A stretch of 5,529 bases of DNA, from assembly GCA_021156245.1 (NCBI GenBank), contig JAJNBO010000204.1:1-5529 (forward strand). Direction: 5' to 3'. The notes below the pieces were generated by a model. The model was not told where the DNA came from. It saw nothing but the letters and a program-made list of their open reading frames with translations, and made no database searches. A program made the translations under genes and the position numbers. Shown here in pieces: positions 1 through 4,004 of the stretch; position 1 is the stretch's first letter, and every line of letters starts with the position of its first letter. Source of the DNA: Ramlibacter sp. GTDB taxonomy: Bacteria > Pseudomonadota > Gammaproteobacteria > Burkholderiales > Burkholderiaceae_C.

Positions 1-369
1 GGCGATGTGGTGGCTCTGGCGGATGGCGACGGAGCCCGTGCCGCACGCGCGCGCCATGCGCGTGGCGGCCTGCATGGCCTGCAGCACCAGCCAGGGGCCA
101 GGCAGGCGCAAGCCGTTCCACGTCAGCGCCGCCGGCGCCTCGTGGATGACCTCCGGCTCGCCCTGCACCCGCATGGAGCCGGACTCCACTTCCTTCAGGT
201 ACCCGGGAAGCAACTGCAGGCCGTGCGTCGTGTGGCCCAGGAGGTCGCCTTCGACCAGGATGCCGGCAACGGCTTCCGCCTTGTCGTCGGGCATGCCCGC
301 GGCCAGCAGCAGGTCGCGCGCGAAGGTGAGGAGTGCGGAGGCGGAGTGGCGGGTCGGTGAGGTGGTCAT
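1..369 (-). CDS. Ldh_2-family malate/L-lactate (or ureidoglycolate/sulfolactate-type) dehydrogenase, N-terminal fragment
   Basis: Reading leftward from ATG at 369, an open frame of 123 codons reaches the window edge without a stop, so the gene is cut by the window and is not visibly broken. The product starts MTTSPTRHSASALLTFARDL. It matches the N-terminus of the Ldh_2 family of NAD(P)-dependent 2-hydroxyacid oxidoreductases: a helical start, then D42-LLGHTTHG-L (residues 42-51, equivalent to the family's D-x-x-G-H-x-S/T-H-G signature with H46 and H49), LLPGYL at 53-58, a GPW stretch at 91-93, and AIRQSHHIA at 115-123, corresponding to the family's SHHxG segment. Family members usually have about 330-360 residues, so roughly two thirds is missing. 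Known substrates include malate, lactate, sulfolactate, ureidoglycolate and 2,3-diketogulonate; the fragment cannot decide between them. It lies 34 bp downstream of the MBL-fold gene on the same strand and is probably co-transcribed. No Shine-Dalgarno sequence is visible; instead a perfect hairpin ends one base before the ATG. Confidence 0.85.
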   Translation of the reverse strand, partial: MTTSPTRHSASALLTFARDLLLAAGMPDDKAEAVAGILVEGDLLGHTTHGLQLLPGYLKEVESGSMRVQGEPEVIHEAPAALTWNGLRLPGPWLVLQAMQAATRMARACGTGSVAIRQSHHIA

Positions 370-370
370 G

Positions 371-393
371 GCGGCGGCAGTGGATGCCGCCGC
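371..393 (-). promoter_or_regulatory. Perfect hairpin directly before the Ldh_2 start codon
   Basis: A 9-bp perfect inverted repeat (371-379 with 385-393, GC-rich apart from the innermost A-T pair, 5-nt loop) sits in the 34-bp gap between the MBL gene stop (404-406) and the Ldh_2 ATG (367-369). On the minus-strand transcript the stem ends one base before the AUG, in the place where a Shine-Dalgarno sequence would be, and no such sequence is seen. There is no T-run after it, so an ordinary intrinsic terminator is unlikely. A role in start-site accessibility or translational coupling is inference. Confidence 0.45.
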
Positions 394-403
394 AGTCTAG
401 CGC

Positions 404-1279
404 CTAGGCGGGAACGCGCCGCCCCAGCACGGGCGTGCCCATCAGCCGCCCACTGAGCTGCTCATATTCCAGGGGGTCGTGGCCGCTGAAGATGCGCACT
501 TCGGCACCGTGCTTGCGCCGCAGCTCGCGCAGCCGCTGCTGGTTCTCCAGCCGCCTGGCGCGGTCCTTCTCCATCATTGCCTGGTACATGCGCAGTCCCG
601 GGGTGCACCACGGCTTCTCGTAGTCCATCTCGGCGTGGAAGAAGTACGCGTCGCCGGCGAGCAGCAGCCAGTGGCCATCGTCGCGCCGGACCGCCACGCC
701 GGCATGGCCGTGCGTGTGCCCGGGCAGCGGCACCAGCAGGATCTCCGGCGGCAGGCCCGCCAGCTGGCGCACGGCGCCGAAGCCGTACCAGGGCTCGCCG
801 GCCGCGTCGGCGTACACCCGCCAGTTGGCGCGGGTGCCCCACTGCTGCGGACGGAAGCGCTGGCGGTCCAGCCACGTCCTCTGCAGCACGGCGTCATCGC
901 GCTCCTGCTGCATCATGTGGATGGCAGCTTGCGGGAAATCGTCCAGCCCGCCCGCATGGTCGAAGTCGAGGTGCGTCAGCACGACGTGGCGCACGTCGCC
1001 CGCCTGGAAGCCGAGACGCTGCAGTTGGCGCAGCGCCGTCATCTCCTCGCGGAAGTCCGGGCTGAGCAGCGTCAGGAAGAACTTGCTCAGGCGCGAATGC
1101 GGATCGGCGACGTCGCGCAGCCCGAAGCCTGTGTCGACCAGCACCAGCCCTTCACGCGTTTCGATGGCGAGGCAATGGCAGCACAGCTTGCCGCGGGTCA
1201 GCGCGCCCGGCGTGCGGTCGTCCATGAGATGGCCGCCGAGAGGACAGCTGGAGATGCAGTTGAGATGGTGGATGCGCAC
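404..1279 (-). CDS. MBL-fold (metallo-beta-lactamase superfamily) metallo-hydrolase
   Basis: A 291-residue cytoplasmic protein with no signal peptide or membrane segment. The metallo-beta-lactamase fold is clear: an N-terminal strand starting MRIHHLNCISSCPLGG, LVLVDTGFG at 46-54, the metal motif THLDFDHAGG at 102-111 (H103, D105, D107, H108), GHTHGH at 187-192 (H188 as the next ligand), AGDAYF at 208-213 (bridging D210) and SGHDPLE at 265-271 (H267). The motif is HxDxDH, not the textbook HxHxDH, so one metal ligand differs. The general architecture resembles the lactonase/AiiA-like and related hydrolase branch, but the substrate (lactone, phosphodiester, thioester or other) cannot be told. 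The GTG start is chosen because MRIHHLN matches the usual N-terminus of this subfamily and an in-frame TAG lies 13 codons upstream; the next ATG is codon 19. The Shine-Dalgarno sequence is weak. A Cys-rich stretch (C33, C34, C36) is noticeable. The gene precedes Ldh_2 and follows the GFA gene by 108 bp. Confidence 0.9.
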   Translation of the reverse strand: MRIHHLNCISSCPLGGHLMDDRTPGALTRGKLCCHCLAIETREGLVLVDTGFGLRDVADPHSRLSKFFLTLLSPDFREEMTALRQLQRLGFQAGDVRHVVLTHLDFDHAGGLDDFPQAAIHMMQQERDDAVLQRTWLDRQRFRPQQWGTRANWRVYADAAGEPWYGFGAVRQLAGLPPEILLVPLPGHTHGHAGVAVRRDDGHWLLLAGDAYFFHAEMDYEKPWCTPGLRMYQAMMEKDRARRLENQQRLRELRRKHGAEVRIFSGHDPLEYEQLSGRLMGTPVLGRRVPA

Positions 1280-1289
1280 GGAACAGCTC

Positions 1290-1309
1290 GAAAAGGTGAT
1301 GGCCTTTTC
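1290..1309. promoter_or_regulatory. 20-bp inverted repeat upstream of the MBL gene (possible operator or leader hairpin)
   Basis: GAAAAGG (1290-1296) and CCTTTTC (1303-1309) form a perfect 7-bp inverted repeat with a 6-bp centre. It ends 10 bp before the GTG start of the MBL gene. Its AT-rich arms differ from the surrounding GC-rich DNA, as expected of a protein-binding site or a 5' leader hairpin. A weak TAGATT (-10-like, minus strand, 1310-1315) overlaps its outer edge by one base at 1310 or adjoins it, but no convincing -35 is seen. Function is inferred from position only. Confidence 0.35.
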
Positions 1310-1318
1310 AATCTAGTC

Positions 1319-1375
1319 CGCCCGCGCGCGGGCGTCCATCGCACCTGCCCTGGCGGCTTGCAGGAACGCTCCTGC
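1319..1375 (-). terminator. Two GC-rich perfect inverted repeats after the GFA gene (possible operon end)
   Basis: Thirteen bases after the GFA stop codon comes GCAGGA (1360-1365) paired with TCCTGC (1370-1375), a 6-bp stem with a 4-nt loop. It is followed in the direction of transcription by a perfect 16-bp palindrome, CGCCCGCGCGCGGGCG (1319-1334). Neither is followed by a T-run on the minus strand, so they are not canonical Rho-independent terminators. They could protect the 3' end of the arsR operon message, act with Rho, or belong to a dispersed palindromic repeat family. Confidence 0.3.
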
Positions 1376-1387
1376 GCCGGGCTGCAC

Positions 1388-1804
1388 TCAGCTCGTCGGC
1401 ATGCCGTCGAACGCCGTCAGCGACGCATCCATGCGGTCCCATGCCAGCCCGCGCGCGGCATAGGTCAGCACCTGCGGGGCGAAGCGTCCGGGCTCGTCGA
1501 GGCTGCCCGCATGCACGGCGATCATGTCCGGGGCGGCGGCGAAGCGCAGGAACACGGGCGTCCCGCACACCGGGCAGAAGGCATGGGTCTTGACGTTGCC
1601 GTTATCGGCAGCGATGTCCCAATGCCGGGCATCGCCCGTGACCGTCATGTCCGCCTGCGCGGGGAACGTCAGGTACGAGCCATGGCCCGTTCCGCTGCGC
1701 TGCTGGCATTGCCGGCACTGGCAGTGATTCTGGAACACGGGCGCGTGCGGCGTGGTGTAGCGGATCGCGCCGCATGCGCATCCACCGGTATAGGGCGTGC
1801 TCAT
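1388..1804 (-). CDS. GFA-family protein (glutathione-dependent formaldehyde-activating enzyme-like, zinc-binding)
   Basis: A 138-residue protein with the full GFA (pfam04828-type) pattern: GGCACGAIRY at 7-16 (C9, C11), CQCRQCQ at 28-34 (C28, C30, C33) and FCPVCGTPVF at 76-85 (C77, C80). These seven cysteines match the zinc sites described for the family, with one structural and one catalytic or glutathione-linked zinc. The family is named for Gfa, which was proposed to speed S-hydroxymethylglutathione formation, but most members have no proven substrate and the name should not be read as formaldehyde activity. The start is ATG at 1804: the family motif begins eight residues later, GGGAG lies six bases upstream (1811-1815), and the ATG overlaps the TGA of the AHSA1 gene as ATGA. 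A longer in-frame opening to 2050 has no family similarity and is out-of-frame reading of the AHSA1 gene. Third gene of the arsR operon; translational coupling to the AHSA1 gene is likely. Confidence 0.92.
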   Translation of the reverse strand: MSTPYTGGCACGAIRYTTPHAPVFQNHCQCRQCQQRSGTGHGSYLTFPAQADMTVTGDARHWDIAADNGNVKTHAFCPVCGTPVFLRFAAAPDMIAVHAGSLDEPGRFAPQVLTYAARGLAWDRMDASLTAFDGMPTS

Positions 1805-2283
1805 GCCGCGCTCCCGGCGACGCCAACCTTCGGCTTGGCGAAGACGTCGATGCCTTCGCCGGTTTCGAGCAGGGACTTCAGGCTGGAGAGGACCGCCGGC
1901 CAGCCCTGCGAGATGCCCTTGGCCATGCCGCTGCCCGCCTCGAGTTCGTCGTGGGTGACCGTCAGGCGCACCATGTTCTCGTACGGCACGAGGTCGAAGC
2001 ACACGCGGCTGTAGCTGGCGGGATCCGCGGCCTGCGAGGCATTCGCCCACGTCATCACCAGCCGCGTGGGCGGCGCGATCTCGACCACCTTGCCCACCAG
2101 CTCGATCGTGCGCTGCGCGTTGGCGCGCACGTGCTGCCAGTCGGAGCCCGGCTTCCAGTCAGAGACGTTCTCGTGGCCCCAGTAGCGGCGCGCGATCTCC
2201 GGCCGGGTGATGGCCTCGAACACCTTTTCGGGCGTCGAGCGGATGTACGTCACGTAGACGAAGCTGGTCTTGTCTTTGCTCAC
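1801..2283 (-). CDS. AHSA1/SRPBCC-domain protein (START-like, putative ligand binding)
   Basis: A 160-residue soluble protein made of one SRPBCC (Bet v 1-like) domain of the AHSA1 (activator of Hsp90 ATPase homologue 1-like) group. The N-terminal strand and helix YIRSTPEKVFEAITRPE (13-29) is the classic opening of this group; RYWGH follows (33-37), and the C-terminal helix GISQGWPAVLSSLKSLLETG (123-142) is its classic closing. The fold encloses a hydrophobic cavity; bacterial members are mostly uncharacterised, and the Hsp90 name is historical. The GTG start at 2283 is supported by AAGGAG six bases upstream (2290-2295) and by position: the arsR stop codon ends at 2285, one base away. The overlapping ATG at 2285-2283 is followed at once by TGA and cannot be used. 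Its end overlaps the GFA start by four bases. ArsR-type repressors next to AHSA1 genes are a recurrent arrangement, so this protein probably acts on or responds to whatever the repressor senses. Confidence 0.92.
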   Translation of the reverse strand: MSKDKTSFVYVTYIRSTPEKVFEAITRPEIARRYWGHENVSDWKPGSDWQHVRANAQRTIELVGKVVEIAPPTRLVMTWANASQAADPASYSRVCFDLVPYENMVRLTVTHDELEAGSGMAKGISQGWPAVLSSLKSLLETGEGIDVFAKPKVGVAGSAA

Positions 2284-2284
2284 A

Positions 2285-2599
2285 TCACTCTCCTTCGAGT
2301 TCCTTCTTCAGGTCGTGCAGCAGGCTGAGCCGCTGCCTTTCGAACTTGCGCACCCAGCGCTCGTACACCTCGTGCAGCGGCACCGGGTTGATGAAGTGCA
2401 GCTTCTCGCGGCCTCGCCACACCGTGCTGACCAGGTTCGCGGCTTCCAGCAGCCCGATGTGCTGCGTGGCCGATTGCCGCGTCATGTCCAGGTGCTCGCA
2501 AAGCTGCGAGAGCGTCTGCCCGTTGTGCTCGCAGAGCAGGTCCAGCAGCTTCCTGCGGGTGGGGTCGCCCAGCGCCTTGAATACCTTGTCAGCGTCCAT
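2285..2599 (-). CDS. ArsR/SmtB-family winged helix-turn-helix transcriptional repressor
   Basis: A 104-residue protein, the usual size for the family. The order is: MDADKVFKALGDPTRRKLLDLL (1-22, with the signature ALGDPTRRKLL), a helix-turn-helix with QTLSQLCEHL (28-37) and recognition helix TRQSATQHIGLL (40-51), then a wing, STVWRGREKLHFIN (58-71), and a C-terminal helix for dimer formation. The canonical metal motif ELCVCDL of ArsR is absent; single cysteines C23 and C34, with H25 and H36 close by, do not make a known site. This places it with the ArsR members that pair with AHSA1 genes and mostly lack described inducers. The start at 2599 is set by the family N-terminus; the frame continues upstream to 3277 but there it is a shadow of the binding-protein gene. 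No Shine-Dalgarno sequence is visible, and the predicted leader is only about 15 nt. It heads the operon and very likely represses it through the palindrome in its promoter. Confidence 0.93.
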   Translation of the reverse strand: MDADKVFKALGDPTRRKLLDLLCEHNGQTLSQLCEHLDMTRQSATQHIGLLEAANLVSTVWRGREKLHFINPVPLHEVYERWVRKFERQRLSLLHDLKKELEGE

Positions 2600-2620
2600 G
2601 CGTGCTTTTGTCGTGCGGCC

Positions 2621-2650
2621 ATTATATGCAGGCAAAAACCTGCAGGTCAA
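2621..2650 (-). promoter_or_regulatory. Sigma70-type promoter of the arsR operon
   Basis: On the minus strand a -35 box TTGACC (2645-2650, 5 of 6 to consensus) and a perfect -10 box TATAAT (2621-2626) are separated by 18 bp. The predicted start of transcription is near A2614, giving a leader of about 15 nt before the ATG at 2599. It is by far the strongest promoter match in this GC-rich window and is placed immediately before the arsR-AHSA1-GFA operon. Confidence 0.85.
2627..2644. promoter_or_regulatory. Predicted ArsR-family operator filling the promoter spacer
   Basis: TGCAGG (2627-2632) and CCTGCA (2639-2644) form a perfect inverted repeat with a 6-bp centre. The 18 bp fill the whole gap between the -35 and -10 boxes, with neither box included. 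A dimeric winged-helix repressor bound here would block RNA polymerase. ArsR-family proteins commonly bind dyad sites overlapping their own promoters, so autorepression by the adjacent gene product is the natural reading; binding itself is inferred. Confidence 0.7.
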
Positions 2651-2703
2651 GCCGAACGAAGCCGGCGTGCCGCGCGCGTGAACACGCGGCGGCCGCCGGC
2701 CGT
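2651..2703. other. GC-rich intergenic stretch after the binding-protein gene
   Basis: Between the stop of the substrate-binding protein and the arsR promoter lie about 50 bases with overlapping short palindromes: CGGCGGCCGCCG (2687-2698), CGCGT/ACGCG (2675-2679 with 2684-2688), and self-complementary GCCGGC at 2661-2666 and 2695-2700 that could also pair with each other. No T-run follows on the minus strand. It may help end transcription of the upstream gene, but the match is weak because such GC-rich DNA forms palindromes by chance. No gene is seen here. Confidence 0.25.
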
Positions 2704-3876
2704 CTAGTGCATGAAGCGGTTGTCGCGCGTGAAGATGGCCAGATCCACCAGCGTGAGACCGGTGTAGTCGCCGGGCTGGTACTTCAGGCGCATGCCGTTG
2801 ACGTCGACCACGCCCGCCTTCAGCAGTCCCTGCACAAAGCTCTCCCGCGTGGGCTCCGGCCCGGCGAGCTTGAGCGCCGCGACCAGCGCCTTCGCCGTGA
2901 GGTAGCCCTCCAGGCTGCCGTACGAGAAGGACTTGCCGGGGTGCACCTTCGCGAACACGTCGCGGTATTCCCGCGCGATGTCGGTCTTGCGTTGCATCGG
3001 GTCGGGCACGACCTGCGCGAACACCATGCCGTGCGCCAGGTCGCCCAGCTTCTCGGCCAGCTGCGCCGAACCCGAGTTCACTGCGCTGAAGGAGGCCCTG
3101 ACGCCGAGCGCGCGCGACTTGCGGATCAACTGCTCGTAGACGCCGACGCCGCCATGATTGAGGACCACCTGCGCCCCCGACGCGCCGATGCGCTGCGCCA
3201 TGGCGGTGATCTCTGCATCGCCGACGCCCGACTTGAACGGCAGGTCCGCGACCAGTTCCATCTTCAGCTGCTGGCACAGGATGCGCATGTTCTCCAGGTG
3301 CTGCAACCCCGTTTCGGAGTCGGAGCGGAAGAAGGCCGCCTTCGTCATGCCGAGGCTGCGGGCATGTTCGAGCAAGGCCTTGAATTCATCCCGGTGCTCG
3401 GCGCGCACCGGGAACACCAGCGGCTGGTGGGGCCGGCGCAGCGTGGGGGACCCCGCCATGGGCCCGAAGAACGGAACCTTCAGGTCGACGGCCGCCTTCA
3501 TCACCGCGGTGGACGGGCCGCCTTCGATCGAGCCGAACAGGATGAACGCCTTTTCCTTCTGCACCAGGTCGCGGGCATTGGCTTCCGCCTTGGCGCCGCT
3601 ATTGTCGTCGTCCAGCGTCTTCAGCAGGATCTGCCGGCCATGGACGCCGCCCTGCTCGTTGGCCACCTTCAGGTAAGCGGAAATGCCATCCTGCACCGCC
3701 ATGCCATAGGCATTCTTCCCAGCCTGGAGCGTGATCGTCTGGCCTATGAGCAGCGTGGTTCGGGTCACGCCGTCGGCGGGAGCGGCCGCGACCGGCCCCA
3801 CGATGCCCATCAACAGGGCAAGATAAAGGGATGCTGCAGGCCAACCGCGCCAGGCAGAAGCGAAGGACACACGCAT
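2704..3876 (-). CDS. Periplasmic substrate-binding protein of a LIV-type (branched-chain amino acid-like) ABC transporter
   Basis: A 390-residue exported binding protein of the Peripla_BP_6/LivJ-like type. The signal peptide has a basic N-region (R2, R10), a hydrophobic core (about 12-29) and a probable cleavage after VAA at residue 31. The mature protein begins with TLLIGQTITLQAG (41-53), then the family segments GISAYLKVANEQGGVHGRQI (64-83), LDDDNSGAKAEANARDLV (88-105), FILFGSIEGGPSTA (111-124), VPFFGPMAGS (134-143) and FPVRAEHRDEF (155-165). Length is normal. The ATG at 3876 is chosen because GGAGG lies six bases upstream (3883-3887) and the signal peptide starts right there; an in-frame ATG at 3915 would place that ribosome site inside the gene. 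Ligands of this family range from branched-chain amino acids and amides to urea and aromatic acids, so the substrate is unknown. No permease or ATPase gene is adjacent; it is either an orphan receptor or the end of a dispersed system. Confidence 0.93.
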   Translation of the reverse strand: MRVSFASAWRGWPAASLYLALLMGIVGPVAAAPADGVTRTTLLIGQTITLQAGKNAYGMAVQDGISAYLKVANEQGGVHGRQILLKTLDDDNSGAKAEANARDLVQKEKAFILFGSIEGGPSTAVMKAAVDLKVPFFGPMAGSPTLRRPHQPLVFPVRAEHRDEFKALLEHARSLGMTKAAFFRSDSETGLQHLENMRILCQQLKMELVADLPFKSGVGDAEITAMAQRIGASGAQVVLNHGGVGVYEQLIRKSRALGVRASFSAVNSGSAQLAEKLGDLAHGMVFAQVVPDPMQRKTDIAREYRDVFAKVHPGKSFSYGSLEGYLTAKALVAALKLAGPEPTRESFVQGLLKAGVVDVNGMRLKYQPGDYTGLTLVDLAIFTRDNRFMH

Positions 3877-4004
3877 GAAACACCTCCAAACCAGTACGGT
3901 TACAGTCTGCAACACTTGGCTGGGGCGAGCAAGGTGATCGTCGTGACTTTTAGCGCGATTCCTTCCGGATCGGCGAGCCTCCCCCGAACGGGTGAGGGCA
4001 CGCC
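3877..4004. promoter_or_regulatory. Divergent intergenic region between the binding-protein and PLD genes
   Basis: These 128 bases must hold the promoters of both divergent genes. On the minus side the binding-protein ribosome site is GGAGG (3883-3887), and a weak -10-like TGTAAC (3899-3904) lacks a partner -35. On the plus side no convincing sigma70 boxes were found. The region is locally poorer in GC (for example the stretch around 3945-3965) than the genes. Beyond the ribosome sites no individual element can be supported with confidence. Confidence 0.5.
3978..3997 (+). promoter_or_regulatory. Hairpin that includes the PLD gene ribosome binding site
   Basis: CCTC (3978-3981) pairs with GAGG (3994-3997) and CCC (3983-3985) with GGG (3990-3992), with one C-T mismatch (3982/3993) and a 4-nt loop. 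GAGG at 3994-3997 is the best Shine-Dalgarno candidate for the ATG at 4005 (seven bases away), so the pairing would hide it. This could be a translation-level switch or a chance fold; the stem is only seven pairs around a mismatch. Confidence 0.35.

Noticed and set aside
401..410. The 10-bp palindrome CGCCTAGGCG at the MBL stop codon
   Set aside because: Too short and too likely by chance in this composition to call a site; no flanking symmetry extends it.
479..2014. A 511-codon open frame on the plus strand opposite the MBL, GFA and AHSA1 genes
   Set aside because: It crosses three well-supported genes on the other strand, shows no recognisable domain and has low-complexity Arg/Ala/His-rich composition typical of antisense frames in GC-rich DNA.
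1805..2050. An 82-codon N-terminal extension of the GFA protein
   Set aside because: The extension is out-of-frame reading of the AHSA1 gene, is Arg/Gly-rich and has no family similarity; the ATG at 1804 has a ribosome site and begins right at the GFA motif.
2600..3277. A long N-terminal extension of the ArsR-type repressor
   Set aside because: It reads through the promoter and operator and through the binding-protein gene in the wrong frame; the family N-terminus starts at 2599.
3877..3915. An upstream ATG at 3915 adding 13 residues to the binding protein
   Set aside because: GGAGG at 3883-3887 is correctly placed for the ATG at 3876, and the extra residues would add a second hydrophobic stretch before a normal signal peptide.
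3915..3935. A possible sigma54 promoter (TTGGCT...GAGCA) in the divergent region
   Set aside because: The distance between the GG and GC elements is one base short of the required spacing and the GCAC/TTGC context is missing.
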